DNA of 26,019 nt, taken from NCBI GenBank assembly GCA_963934855.1, contig CAWWAC010000025.1:1-26019 (forward strand), read 5' to 3'. The notes beneath the pieces are model-generated. The model did not search any database. It was given only the letters and a program-made list of their open reading frames with translations, and was not told the origin of the DNA. This DNA is from MAG-120531 sp963934855. GTDB taxonomy: Bacteria; Bacteroidota; Bacteroidia; Flavobacteriales; Flavobacteriaceae. The position numbers were made by a program, and so were the translations under genes. Positions 15,533 through 24,853 of this stretch are shown here, in pieces (position 1 is the first letter of the stretch; each line of letters opens with the position of its first letter).

Positions 15533-16897
15533 CTAAAAGTCTGAATTCAATAACTGACCTGAAAGTTGTAAGAGGGCATATTCTGCCAATTTAGCGTTGT
15601 ATTTAGACGTATTACTGCTGGTCTGGGCATTGAGTAAATTTAACTGGGCCTGTCTAAATTCAATGGCGGTAATACTACCTAAAATATACTGCTGTTCTGT
15701 GCGCTCAAAATTGTTTTGGCTGGTGGCAACTAAATCCTGCTGTAAGGCAAAAATAGCCAAGCTATTCTCATACACATCCCATGCATTTTTTAGATCTCTT
15801 TCAAAAGAGGCGGCTTGTTGAGCAGTGAGTATGGCCTGGTTGTCTAAGACTATCTTAGCGTTTTTTATTCTGGTGGTGGTCTGCCCGCCATCAAATAGGT
15901 TCCAAGTGAGGTTGGCCCCTAAATTTAGATTGTAAGTAGCGTTATTAACCCCAGGGAAAAACGCCGATGCCGCACTTTGGTTCAAATTCCATCCATAAGC
16001 GCCCGTTAAACCAATTCTAGGTAAATAACCAGAGGTACTTACCTTTATATCATATTCATTAATACGCGTATTGGCCTTGGCTAATAAATACTGAACGTTG
16101 TTAGTCTTGGCAGCCCCTAAAAGACTTTCTATTTGTTGTAAGGGAATAAAAGTGACTTTAGTGTCTACCTCATAGGCTACAGACTCATCTTGTTGTATAA
16201 GCAAACTCAAATCTCTTTTAGAGGTAGCCAAGCTTTGCTTGGCGCTCAAAAGTGAAATGCTGTCATTGGCCACGTCTACTTGGGCATTTAAAACAGCTAA
16301 CTTATTAGACTGCCCAAGCTCAAAGGCGTATTGAGCCCTTTGCAAACGCCTTTGAGAAAGGGCTAAAATATTTCTTAAAACTGTAGTGTTTTCAGAAGAC
16401 TGAGCCACTCTAAAATAAACGCTGAAAAGCTGTATCACAGTATTTTCTATGGTCTCTCTTAGCTGTAATTCACTCAGAGAGTACCTAGCCTTTAGGGCCT
16501 TGTAATTATACATCCTACCCAAACCGTCAAATAAAGTGTAGTTCATTTGCAGCCCTGTACTATACCTTTGGGCTTCTGCATTGTCTATAGTAAAATCTGG
16601 TCTTGGTGAGCCATCTTGCAAGAACTGACCTGGAAATTCAATAGTACTGTTGTCTTGGTTGTAGCTGGCCGCACTATTAGCAGTCAGACTAGGCAAGTAT
16701 CCACTGTTTAAAACACTGGCATTGTTCCTGGCTATGGCCAACTGATTCCTAGACACTAAAATTCCAAAATTCTTATCTAAGGCCTCTCTAAAAACAGTTT
16801 CTTTATCTAACAATTGCTCCTGAACCTGGGCTTTTAAGCTGGAAAAAGAACATATGATAGATGCAAATAGAATTAGGTATATGTTAAAAATTTTCAT
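15533..16897 (-). CDS. TolC-family outer-membrane efflux protein
   Basis: A 454-residue OEP-family channel with a signal peptide ending near SSLKAQ (about residue 24). Repeated long helical hairpins are visible: LSQRRLQRAQYAFELGQSNKLAVLNAQVDVAN in the first half and FERTEQQYILGSITAIEFRQAQLNLLNAQ in the second, plus the strand-forming GLQMNYTLFDG and GANLTWNLFDGG that mark the beta-barrel transition. It is the third gene of an adaptor-pump-channel operon and starts 24 bases after the pump's stop. It should provide the outer-membrane exit for that system. It is distinct from the CusC-like channel at 9524-10741. Confidence 0.92.
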   Translation of the reverse strand: MKIFNIYLILFASIICSFSSLKAQVQEQLLDKETVFREALDKNFGILVSRNQLAIARNNASVLNSGYLPSLTANSAASYNQDNSTIEFPGQFLQDGSPRPDFTIDNAEAQRYSTGLQMNYTLFDGLGRMYNYKALKARYSLSELQLRETIENTVIQLFSVYFRVAQSSENTTVLRNILALSQRRLQRAQYAFELGQSNKLAVLNAQVDVANDSISLLSAKQSLATSKRDLSLLIQQDESVAYEVDTKVTFIPLQQIESLLGAAKTNNVQYLLAKANTRINEYDIKVSTSGYLPRIGLTGAYGWNLNQSAASAFFPGVNNATYNLNLGANLTWNLFDGGQTTTRIKNAKIVLDNQAILTAQQAASFERDLKNAWDVYENSLAIFALQQDLVATSQNNFERTEQQYILGSITAIEFRQAQLNLLNAQTSSNTSKYNAKLAEYALLQLSGQLLNSDF

Positions 16898-16921
16898 AAT
16901 TCATTTTTTTAAAATCAAGCG

Positions 16922-19900
16922 CTAGTGGCTTTCTCCCTCTAAAAGCTTGGCTTCTTCTATTTCAGTGACCGCTCTTTCTACTGCTTCTTTATTTGGCATA
17001 TGACCAGTTAAAAGCCATTTAAACGTAGTTTTTAAACGGTTATTAAAGGCCAAGAATACAGGAAGTAATAAGAGGGTTAAAATAGTAGCAAATCCAATTC
17101 CGTAGGCAATAGAAATAGCCATGGGCTTTAAGAATTGTGCCTGCCTACTTTTCTCTAATAACAAAGGAGCTAAACCTGCAATAGTAGTAATAGAGGTTAG
17201 GAAAATAGCTCTAAATCTAGACTTTCCAGCCTCCATTAAGGCAGAGTCAAAGTCCATTCCTTCCTTTAAATTAGTGTTAAAGCGCCCTATGAGTACTAGA
17301 CCGTCATTCACCATAATTCCAACCAGGGCTATAATTCCCAACAGGGAAATAATATTGATAGGAAAGTTATGTATCCAATGTCCCCAGGCCACAGCGGTTA
17401 AGCTAATAGGCACCATAATCATAAGTAACAAAGGCTGTGTATAGCTTCTAAATGTAAAAGCAATAGTGAGGTAGATTAAGAATAAAATAGGGATTCCTGC
17501 TTTATTTAGTGATTTAGCCAGCTTATTTGCCTCTCTATTTTGACCCTCATAAGAAGGGCTTACAGAGGGGTATTTGGCTTGAATACCAGGCATGACGTGT
17601 AATTTAATCTCTTCCATAATATCACTCCCACTGGTGGTATTTGGATTTTTTAAATCTGCGGAAATTTGAATTTCTCTCCTTCCATCTAAGTGATTAATAG
17701 CTACATCTCCTCTTACAATGCTGTATGTGGCAATCTCACCAAGTGGCACCCTATCACCAGAAGGTGTTAGAATTCTCATGTCTTCTAGGTTGGCAATAGA
17801 GGAGCGGTCTACTTTGTCATAACGTACCCAAACCCTAATCTCGTCTTGGCCTCTTTGAAATCTTTGTGCTTGGGCACCAAAAAAGCCAGCCCTTACTTGG
17901 GCCATGACGTTTCTAACATCTAAACCAAGTACATAGGCATTGTCTTGAAGGCTCAGTCTAATTTCTTTTATTCCGGCAGGGTCGTTGTCTATCACGTCTT
18001 TGAGTAAATCATTTTGTAATAGTGCGTTTTTAAGTTCTATTTTAGCCGCCTTGAGCTCCTCAATATTATTGCCTAATAAAGAGACAGATACCGGGCTTCC
18101 ACCAAAGTTTCCGCCAGAGCCATATATGAGTTGTTCCACTCCTAAAATAGGCCCTACTAACTCTGCCAATCTAGTGGTAACCATATCTGAACTCACAACG
18201 TCTGGCCTTTCTTCTCCGGGTAACAGATTTATTTCTATGCTAGCTCTTGAGGCCCCAGGGCCAATGGTCTTAACGGTGCTTTCAAACAACACATTACCAG
18301 TCCCCTTTAAAAATTGTTCTGTTAATTCTAAGTTTACAATTTTGGATTTCTCTTCAATAATATTAATGATAGAATCTGTTATTTTTTCATTAGTACCGTT
18401 GGGCATAACTAAACTTATATCTACCCTATCACTGGCCACTCTAGGAAAAAAGGCTGTTTTAATAATACCCCCCCCTACAGACCCATAAGTGAGAATGAGT
18501 GCTATGACAAAAAGTGAAAAAGTGAAAAATTTATTCTTTAATGAAAAAATGAGTGCTGGTGTATACAAATAGTCTCTCATCCCATTCATAATCTTCTCTC
18601 CTGTAGCATTAAAACCCCTAAGTTTAGCAAAAACCTTTGCCATTCCGTCCTTTGGAGTAGAGTCTAAGGGCTGTAAAGCCTTAGAGTGTGCCAAATGTGC
18701 AGGAAGAATAATAAGGGCTTCTACTAGGGAAACTACTAAGGTAAGGATCACAATTACAGAGACCTCTCCAAAAAATTCACCTATTCTACTGTCCAAAAAT
18801 AAGAAGATTGAAAAAGCTAAAATAGTAGTAATAATAGCAGAAATAATAGGAGGTATTACTTCTAAAACACCATCTATAGCTGCTTGTACTGGTTTTTTAC
18901 CTCTCTCATAATGCTGGTAAATATTTTCTGCAATTACAATACCGTCATCTACTAAAATTCCAATAACAATGATCATTCCAAAGAGTGAAAGCACATTAAT
19001 GGTCACATTAAAAAAGCCTGCAAAGGCAAACATTCCTAAGAAAGCTACCGGTAAACCAAAAGCTACCCAGAAGGCCAATCTAGTATTTAGAAATAAGGAG
19101 AGGAAAAACAACACCAACAACATTCCTTGCCAAGCGTTCTTCACTAATAGTGCAGTTCTCTGTGTGAGAGTGATAGATTGGTCGCTAAGCACGCTTAAAT
19201 GAACTCCGTAGTGGGTTTCATTATACTGCAATGCGTATTCTTTTATTTTAGTGGCTGTAGAAATTAAATCTTCAGTATTGGTACTATTAATAGTAATATT
19301 TATAGCCTCTTCTCCGTCAAAATAAGTGGCATTTGGAGACTCTGAAAAGCGGTCTCTAATTTGTGCTACATCTTTAAGCCTAATAAGGGTTCCATTAGAT
19401 TGAGTACTTACAATTAAATTAGATAGTTCACTCCCAAAATAAGATTTGTTATTAGCCCTAATTAAAAAGTCTTCCTCAGAAGTTTTGACAGTCCCTCCTG
19501 TAATGAGTAGGTTGGCATTTGCAACCGCAGTTGCTACGGATGTAAAACTTACATTATACGCTAATAATTGGGTCTCATTTACCGCAATTTCAATTTCTTC
19601 TTGAGGGTAACCAGAAACAATAATTTGAGAAATCCCATCCATGCCTCTTAGGTCATTTTCAATACTCCTGCCCATCTGCTTCAGGGTCTTTAAGGGAATA
19701 TTTTTACCGCTCAAAGCTACAGAAATAGTAGGTCTTACTACCTCTTGTTTGGCCACCACTAATGGCTCCATTCCTGTGGGGTATGACGGCACTCTGTCTA
19801 CTGCATTTTTCACTTCCAAGAGCATAAAATCTATGTCTCTGCCTTTTTCAATTTCTACTGTAATTCTCCCGCTATTTTCGTTAGCAACAGCAGTCACCCT

Positions 19901-20137
19901 ATCTACTCCCTGAAGCCCTTTAAGGTTGTCTTCAATCTGTAATACAACGCCCTCTTCAATTTCTAAGGGAGAGGCACCAGGGTAGTTAATACTAATTTGA
20001 ACAATTTTTGACTCTGTGAGCGGAAAAAAAGAGGATTTAAGTGCACTAGCTCCATAAATTCCAAAGAGAACAAAAGCCAATACAAAAATATTAACCGCTA
20101 CCTGATACCTAATAAAATACGCTACTAAATTTCTCAT
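16922..20137 (-). CDS. HAE1-like RND efflux pump (AcrB/MdtB type)
   Basis: A 1071-residue inner-membrane proton antiporter of the hydrophobe/drug RND branch. The N-terminal helix leads into the porter motif ALKSSFFPLTESKIVQISINYPGASPLEIE. TM4 carries the paired proton-relay aspartates in GMIIVIGILVDDGIVIAEN (Asp397-Asp398), and the second half has the matching GIIALVGIMVNDGLVL. It lacks the Cus-type methionine trio and the CusA-specific blocks, so drugs, lipids or other hydrophobes are more likely substrates than metals. The start overlaps the adaptor stop by 4 bases. An eight-G run (plus-strand C8 at 18468-18475) encodes Gly555-557; the frame is intact here. The ends of the protein are complete. 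Confidence 0.93.
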   Translation of the reverse strand: MRNLVAYFIRYQVAVNIFVLAFVLFGIYGASALKSSFFPLTESKIVQISINYPGASPLEIEEGVVLQIEDNLKGLQGVDRVTAVANENSGRITVEIEKGRDIDFMLLEVKNAVDRVPSYPTGMEPLVVAKQEVVRPTISVALSGKNIPLKTLKQMGRSIENDLRGMDGISQIIVSGYPQEEIEIAVNETQLLAYNVSFTSVATAVANANLLITGGTVKTSEEDFLIRANNKSYFGSELSNLIVSTQSNGTLIRLKDVAQIRDRFSESPNATYFDGEEAINITINSTNTEDLISTATKIKEYALQYNETHYGVHLSVLSDQSITLTQRTALLVKNAWQGMLLVLFFLSLFLNTRLAFWVAFGLPVAFLGMFAFAGFFNVTINVLSLFGMIIVIGILVDDGIVIAENIYQHYERGKKPVQAAIDGVLEVIPPIISAIITTILAFSIFLFLDSRIGEFFGEVSVIVILTLVVSLVEALIILPAHLAHSKALQPLDSTPKDGMAKVFAKLRGFNATGEKIMNGMRDYLYTPALIFSLKNKFFTFSLFVIALILTYGSVGGGIIKTAFFPRVASDRVDISLVMPNGTNEKITDSIINIIEEKSKIVNLELTEQFLKGTGNVLFESTVKTIGPGASRASIEINLLPGEERPDVVSSDMVTTRLAELVGPILGVEQLIYGSGGNFGGSPVSVSLLGNNIEELKAAKIELKNALLQNDLLKDVIDNDPAGIKEIRLSLQDNAYVLGLDVRNVMAQVRAGFFGAQAQRFQRGQDEIRVWVRYDKVDRSSIANLEDMRILTPSGDRVPLGEIATYSIVRGDVAINHLDGRREIQISADLKNPNTTSGSDIMEEIKLHVMPGIQAKYPSVSPSYEGQNREANKLAKSLNKAGIPILFLIYLTIAFTFRSYTQPLLLMIMVPISLTAVAWGHWIHNFPINIISLLGIIALVGIMVNDGLVLIGRFNTNLKEGMDFDSALMEAGKSRFRAIFLTSITTIAGLAPLLLEKSRQAQFLKPMAISIAYGIGFATILTLLLLPVFLAFNNRLKTTFKWLLTGHMPNKEAVERAVTEIEEAKLLEGESH
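18468..18475 (-). repeat. poly-G8 tract inside the RND pump gene
   Basis: Eight consecutive G on the coding strand, followed by T, spell Gly-Gly-Gly (residues 555-557) at the start of the second membrane half. Long G runs are rare in such an AT-rich sequence and are prone to slippage. Confidence 0.85.
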
Positions 20138-21255
20138 TTGGATGGGTTTACTAACATCCCTTCATAGGCACCTAAAAGTGGTTTAGCTAAAATGGTAGTT
20201 CCATTAGGAATACCTCTAACCACTACCTCTTCCTCGGAAAAATGCATAGGAACTACAGAAATAGATATGAGGGTATTGTCTTGTACTTTAAAAATAGTAA
20301 ACTCTTGGCTCAATAAGCCTCTGGGGAGGGATACTGAATTTTCAATATCGTCTCCTGTAATATTAGCCTTTAAATAAACCCCATCTGAAAGGCTGCTGTC
20401 TTTAATTTCTATCATCACAGCAGTGGTTTGCGTACTGGGGTCTACACTTGCATTTATTCTAGAAATAACTCCTAGATATGTAGCGGTCTCGTCTAAGCTA
20501 CTTAGAACTACTGAGGCGCCTGTACTTAGTTTGTCTGAATATGATTTTGGAATAGAGACTGTAAGTTCATACACTCCAGGCTTTATAAAAGATCCTAATT
20601 TTTGGCCACTTCTTACCAAAGTGCCTTCTGTTACAAGAGCCTCTGTAAGCACGCCTTCAAAAGGAGCAGTAATAGTGTACTTAGAAAGTCTTTGCTCTAA
20701 ATTTTTTACTGAATAATAAGCACTTAAAATACCCCTTCCAGAAATAAAGAGCCTAATGCCGTCCTCTCCCATTAGAGGGAGAGGTGTTAGGTTTTGGTTC
20801 ACATTAATGGCCCTTAAAAAAGCAGCCCACTTGCTGTATTCTTTTGGATAATCTAATCTAATGTCTGGAAGGGCGGCCGCTATTTGGTTGTGAAGGTTAT
20901 TTCTTGAGGCTTTTACATTGGAAAAATACTCTGCAGCATCTAATTGAAGAAGGGTTTCATTAGACTGATAAGATTGACCCGTTCTAAATAGTTTTTTACC
21001 AGTAGTAAAAACTCCTTGAACTTCTGCGTAAATTTCTATTCTCTGTTTTGCTTTTAATAGCCCCTGTGCAGGAATAGTTACTTTTACATCACTATTAGTG
21101 ACCTTCTGCACTACTACTTCTTTAACAATTTTTTTTGCTGGGGCTACTGCAGCTACCTTGTTGTCTACTAAATTCTTTGCAAAAAGACCAGATAATACAA
21201 GTCCCACAATGGCTATTACACCCAAAATTAGAGTTCTTAATTTTTTTAAATCCAT
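20134..21255 (-). CDS. RND efflux periplasmic adaptor (AcrA/HlyD family)
   Basis: A 373-residue membrane-fusion protein. The N-terminal helix (about 8-28) anchors it in the inner membrane, and no lipobox is seen. The barrel-sandwich halves are visible as KQRIEIYAEVQGVF and YTITAPFEGVLTEALVTEGTLVRSGQKLG. Between them is only a modest helical segment rather than the long AcrA hairpin. A beta-barrel follows (VYELTVSIPKSYSDKLSTGASVVLSS) with a membrane-proximal domain at the C-terminus. It is first in the adaptor-pump-channel operon and overlaps the pump start by 4 bases. A TAGTTTTG box 28 bases upstream is a plausible promoter. No regulator is encoded nearby. Confidence 0.9.
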   Translation of the reverse strand: MDLKKLRTLILGVIAIVGLVLSGLFAKNLVDNKVAAVAPAKKIVKEVVVQKVTNSDVKVTIPAQGLLKAKQRIEIYAEVQGVFTTGKKLFRTGQSYQSNETLLQLDAAEYFSNVKASRNNLHNQIAAALPDIRLDYPKEYSKWAAFLRAINVNQNLTPLPLMGEDGIRLFISGRGILSAYYSVKNLEQRLSKYTITAPFEGVLTEALVTEGTLVRSGQKLGSFIKPGVYELTVSIPKSYSDKLSTGASVVLSSLDETATYLGVISRINASVDPSTQTTAVMIEIKDSSLSDGVYLKANITGDDIENSVSLPRGLLSQEFTIFKVQDNTLISISVVPMHFSEEEVVVRGIPNGTTILAKPLLGAYEGMLVNPSK

Positions 21256-21283
21256 GGCATTTACTTCTAAGCAATTAAGACTT

Positions 21284-21291
21284 CAAAACTA
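21284..21291 (-). promoter_or_regulatory. candidate -7 box for the second efflux operon
   Basis: On the minus strand TAGTTTTG matches the Bacteroidota TAnnTTTG box exactly and lies 28 bases before the adaptor's ATG. No clear -33 TTG is present at the right distance, so confidence is moderate. Confidence 0.4.
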
Positions 21292-21371
21292 TTCATAAGT
21301 AAAAGTATAGAACGTTAAAAAAAACTTAAATTAGTTGGGTTACTTACACTAAAAAATAGGGGGTGTTTTTA

Positions 21372-23285
21372 TTAATCAATCTCTAAACTCACCGTTTCCC
21401 ATTCTTTCATAAATTTCTGAAGCTGTTTTTTATTGTCTTGGTAGGTGTTAAAAAAACTAGGGTCTGAGGTTGTTTTATCATAATTATCTTCTAGAGACTT
21501 ATCCTGTTTTAAAATGGCCATTTCTAAATCAGATATCTTTGCCTCTAAATTGCTCAATTTATTCTGAAGAGACTTTAAGGCTTTCTGATCCTGATAACTC
21601 ACTGTCGCTTTAGGAATTGTAGCTGCTTTTTTCTCGTTCTTTTGCTGCTGTTTCATTTCTATGACTCTGAAATCCTGCACCTTTCTCTGCTCTAAATAAA
21701 AGTCTATATCTCCTAAATACTCTCTAATTTTCTGATCTTTAAACTCGTATACCTTATTGGTGAGTCCTTGTAGAAAATCTCTATCATGAGACACCAGTAT
21801 TAGTGTACCTTCAAAGTTTTTAAGCGCTTGTTTTAAAACGTTTTTAGATTTAATATCTAGGTGATTGGTAGGCTCATCCATGACCAATACATTTAAAGGC
21901 TGTAATAACATTTTGGCCAATGCCAGTCTATTTCTCTCTCCTCCAGATAATATCCTTACGTATTTGTCTGCATCATCTCCCCTAAATAAAAAAGACCCTA
22001 AAATATCTCTCACCTTAGAGCGGTTGTTCTCATTGGCAGCGTCAATCATAGTGTCTAATACCGTCTTATTTCCATCTAAATACTCTGCTTGGTTTTGCGC
22101 AAAATATCCAATTTGAACATTGTGACCTAGTTTAATATGTCCTCCAGATGCTTCTATATCTCCCACTATAATTTTAGCAAGGGTAGATTTTCCCTGTCCA
22201 TTTTGGCCTACAAAGGCTGTTTTGGAGTCTCTCTCAATAAGTAAATCTATTGAAGAAAGCACTTTGTTTTCTGCATATGATTTAGAAACCTGATGACTTT
22301 CTATCACTACTTTTCCTGGAACTACAGAAATTGGAAATTTTAACTTCATGACGCTGTTGTCATCTTCGTCAACTTCTATTCTATCTATCTTATCTAGCCT
22401 TTTAATAAGAGACTGCGCCATAGAAGCCTTTGAGGCCTTGGCTCTAAATTTCTCAATTAAACGCTCTGTTTGTTGAATTTGCTTCTCTTGGTTTTTTTGT
22501 GCGTTTAACTGCAAGGTTTTAAGCTCATCCCTAAGCACTAAATATTGAGAATACGGCTTGTTGTAATCGTAAATACGCCCTAAAGAAATTTCAATACTCC
22601 TGTTGGTCACATTGTCTAAAAACATTTTATCGTGTGAAACAATCACCACAGCTCCTGAATACAGATTTAAAAACTGCTCCAACCAAATAATAGATTCAAT
22701 ATCTAAGTGGTTGGTTGGTTCGTCTAACAAAAGCACATCATTGGTCTGTAATAAAAGTTTAGCCAATTCAATGCGCATGCGCCAACCTCCAGAAAAGGTT
22801 TCTGTTTTCTTTTCAAAATCTTCTCTTCTGAAACCTAAACCCTGTAGAATTTTCTCTGTCTCTCCTTGGTAATTATATCCCCCTACAAGTTCATACCTTT
22901 GTGTAAGGTCACTTAAATCTTCAATAAAAAGACTGTATGTGTCACTCTCGTAATCAGTCCTGGTAGTCAATTGGTGATTGACCTCTTCTAATTTTAGCTC
23001 TAGGGCTTTAATTTCTACAAAGGCTTGTTGTGCCTCTTCTATAACGGTTCTTCCTTGAACAAAGTCTATGTCCTGTCTTAAAAAGCCTAATCTCAGATCT
23101 TTTTCACTAGCTATAACTCCCGTATCTGGAGCCATGTCTTTTGAAAGCAATTTGAGTAAGGTAGATTTTCCAGCCCCATTTTTTCCAATTAGACCCACGC
23201 GGTCTCCAGCATTTAATCTAAAAGAAATTTCTTCAAAGAGGTATTCTCCTCCAAAACCTACAGATAATTTGTGTATATTAAGCAT
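21372..23285 (-). CDS. ABC-F family ATPase
   Basis: A 637-residue soluble protein with two ABC ATPase domains in one chain and no membrane segments, the mark of the ABC-F (Uup/EttA-like) group that acts on ribosomes. First domain: Walker A GKNGAGKS (34-41), signature FSGGWRMR (about 164-171), Walker B VLLLDEPTNHLD. Second domain: Walker A GQNGQGKS (360-367), signature LSGGERNR (446-453), Walker B VLVMDEPTNHLD, with the His switch in LVSHDRDF. The charged linker between domains (about 245-310) is the P-site tRNA interaction motif region, and a C-terminal coiled coil (about 575-630) resembles that of Uup. Housekeeping translation rescue is likelier than antibiotic protection, but this cannot be settled from sequence alone. 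Confidence 0.93.
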   Translation of the reverse strand: MLNIHKLSVGFGGEYLFEEISFRLNAGDRVGLIGKNGAGKSTLLKLLSKDMAPDTGVIASEKDLRLGFLRQDIDFVQGRTVIEEAQQAFVEIKALELKLEEVNHQLTTRTDYESDTYSLFIEDLSDLTQRYELVGGYNYQGETEKILQGLGFRREDFEKKTETFSGGWRMRIELAKLLLQTNDVLLLDEPTNHLDIESIIWLEQFLNLYSGAVVIVSHDKMFLDNVTNRSIEISLGRIYDYNKPYSQYLVLRDELKTLQLNAQKNQEKQIQQTERLIEKFRAKASKASMAQSLIKRLDKIDRIEVDEDDNSVMKLKFPISVVPGKVVIESHQVSKSYAENKVLSSIDLLIERDSKTAFVGQNGQGKSTLAKIIVGDIEASGGHIKLGHNVQIGYFAQNQAEYLDGNKTVLDTMIDAANENNRSKVRDILGSFLFRGDDADKYVRILSGGERNRLALAKMLLQPLNVLVMDEPTNHLDIKSKNVLKQALKNFEGTLILVSHDRDFLQGLTNKVYEFKDQKIREYLGDIDFYLEQRKVQDFRVIEMKQQQKNEKKAATIPKATVSYQDQKALKSLQNKLSNLEAKISDLEMAILKQDKSLEDNYDKTTSDPSFFNTYQDNKKQLQKFMKEWETVSLEID

Positions 23286-23350
23286 TATTTGAGACTAATG
23301 TTACATTTAAATACTCCATAATGAAGTACTTTTATTAAAATTTTGTGCAA

Positions 23351-23755
23351 ATGTTAAAAAAAGGAAACAAACTAAATAGTATTTTAACAGGAAGTTGTCC
23401 CAGATGTCATGAAGAAAGCATGTATTTGGACGGAAATCCCTATCATTTAGTTAAATTGTTTAAAATGCATGATCGTTGTGGGCACTGTAATGCCAAATAT
23501 ATGATAGAACCTTCCTTTTTTTACGGTGCAATGTATGTGAGTTACGGAGTAGGTATTGCTTTTGCCGTAGCTGCTTTTGTTATTTCCTTTTTATTCTTAG
23601 GAAGTAGTCTTAAAATATCTTTTCTAGCCATTGTTGGTACCATGATTGTTTTTTATCCTGTTATCGTTAGGATCTCAAGAAATATATGGATTCACATTTT
23701 TATGCCATTTGACCCTCTGGCTATAGAAAAATTTAAAGCTTCTCAGAAAATCTAA
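23351..23755 (+). CDS. DUF983 membrane protein
   Basis: A 134-residue protein with two zinc-ribbon-like cysteine pairs, CPRC (16-19) and CGHC shortly after, then two hydrophobic helices (VGIAFAVAAFVISFLFL and ISFLAIVGTMIVFYPVIV). This is the standard DUF983 layout; the function is unknown. A GTG at 23345 is in frame two codons earlier, but the ATG at 23351 is preferred. The preceding AAATTTTG resembles a -7 box and would overlap the GTG. Its 3' end overlaps the convergent FAD-oxidoreductase gene by 23 bases (23733-23755). It is divergent from the ABC-F gene across a 65-base spacer. Confidence 0.88.
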   Translation: MLKKGNKLNSILTGSCPRCHEESMYLDGNPYHLVKLFKMHDRCGHCNAKYMIEPSFFYGAMYVSYGVGIAFAVAAFVISFLFLGSSLKISFLAIVGTMIVFYPVIVRISRNIWIHIFMPFDPLAIEKFKASQKI

Positions 23756-24785
23756 GAATGTCCATTTCAGGATCTAAAGGCATATTTTTATAGATTAAAT
23801 CACTGAGCGCTTTAGCAGCTGTTGGCGCAATAAGCACCCCTCTAGATCCCATCCCATTTAAAACGTAAAGGCAAGGGTGCGTAATATGCCTTCCCAATAG
23901 TGGCCTCCTATCAGAAACTGTGGGTCTTATACCAGCAGCATGAGAGATGATTTCATAGGGCAGAGTCATAAAACGTTCTAGGCGATCAAGCAAGAATTTC
24001 TGAGCATCGGCAGTAGGTCCAAGGGTTTTATCCCTCCAAAAATAAGTAGATCCCACCCGGTATAAATCACTGCCTAAAGGTATGATAAACACCCCAGACT
24101 TTATAATAGACTTCTCTTCTAGGCCAGGAATTCTTAGGGTCAGCACTTCTCCTTTTGTACCCTCTAAAGGCAAGTCTCTAAAAAATGGATTTTGTTTTAA
24201 ACCGTAGCCTTCTGCAAATACAATCTGTTGGGCATAGTATTCTTTGTATTGAACCCCTTGGTCTTTAAAGTCAATAGCTGCGTGCTCAAAGCTTTGATTT
24301 TTCAAAAGTCCCTTTGTGGTTAAATAGGAAGCAAAGTCTCTTAAAAGCGCCTTAGTAGCCACCCTTCCAGTCTTTCTTACCTCTCCAAATTTAAAGGGCA
24401 CAGAAAATCCGCTGTTTTCATTGTTTAACAACTGTAAAGATAAAAAGGGGGAAAGAGATTCTTTATCTGCAGCCTGAAACCATAGGTTTTGCTCTTCTAT
24501 AGAAGCAAACCTTCTTAGAATAGGCGCTTTATAGTCAAAAGTACTGCCCAACCTCGCTTCTATTTGAGCGTAAAAGGGAAGTGCTATTTCTAGCTGTTCT
24601 TTGGCCTGCCAAGCAGCAGTAAAACGTTTTAAAATAGTGGGGTTATAAAGGCCCCCTGCCACCACAGAAGCGTTTTGAGATTGGTCAGAAAACACCACAA
24701 AGGATTTTCCTAGCTGCAACAGCTGCTCTGCGTACGCTACCCCTGCCAAACCAAGACCTACAATAATAGTATCAATCTGTTTCAA
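23733..24785 (-). CDS. FAD-dependent oxidoreductase (DAO family)
   Basis: A 350-residue flavoprotein with a Rossmann FAD motif at the very N-terminus (IIVGLGLAGVAYAEQLLQLG, GxGxxG at 10-15) and the C-terminal DAO signature AAGIRPTVSDRRPLLGRH...NGMGSRGVLIAPTAAKAL. The middle shows FAEGYGLKQNPFFRDLP, where the flavin-side domain re-enters. Relatives include glycine/D-amino-acid oxidases and the oxidase half of MnmC; which amine is oxidised is unknown. The start codon is TTG at 24785: an in-frame stop lies two codons upstream and the FAD motif starts a few residues in, so no ATG is available. The 3' end overlaps the DUF983 gene on the opposite strand. gldN lies upstream on the same strand, separated by a terminator. 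Confidence 0.85.
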   Translation of the reverse strand: MKQIDTIIVGLGLAGVAYAEQLLQLGKSFVVFSDQSQNASVVAGGLYNPTILKRFTAAWQAKEQLEIALPFYAQIEARLGSTFDYKAPILRRFASIEEQNLWFQAADKESLSPFLSLQLLNNENSGFSVPFKFGEVRKTGRVATKALLRDFASYLTTKGLLKNQSFEHAAIDFKDQGVQYKEYYAQQIVFAEGYGLKQNPFFRDLPLEGTKGEVLTLRIPGLEEKSIIKSGVFIIPLGSDLYRVGSTYFWRDKTLGPTADAQKFLLDRLERFMTLPYEIISHAAGIRPTVSDRRPLLGRHITHPCLYVLNGMGSRGVLIAPTAAKALSDLIYKNMPLDPEMDILRFSEKL

Positions 24786-24811
24786 TTGCTATAAAAATAT
24801 ACGTTACAAAA

Positions 24812-24833
24812 AACGCCCCATAAATGAGGCGTT
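24812..24833 (-). terminator. rho-independent terminator after gldN
   Basis: On the minus strand AACGCC and GGCGTT form a six-pair stem around a ten-base loop, followed directly by TTTTG, which makes six T in a row with the stem end. It lies 20 bases after the gldN stop and before the TTG-start oxidoreductase, and would end the gld operon. Confidence 0.8.
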
Positions 24834-24853
24834 AAAAATGGTTTTAACAGGGT

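Noticed and set aside
17985..18488. 167-residue plus-strand ORF opposite the HAE1-like pump
   Set aside because: It lies wholly inside the strongly supported pump gene on the other strand, has no recognisable domain, and its Ser/Leu/Pro-rich composition is typical of an antisense shadow.
23345..23350. GTG codon as start of the DUF983 gene
   Set aside because: It adds only two residues and falls in a likely -7 promoter box; the ATG at 23351 is the simpler start.
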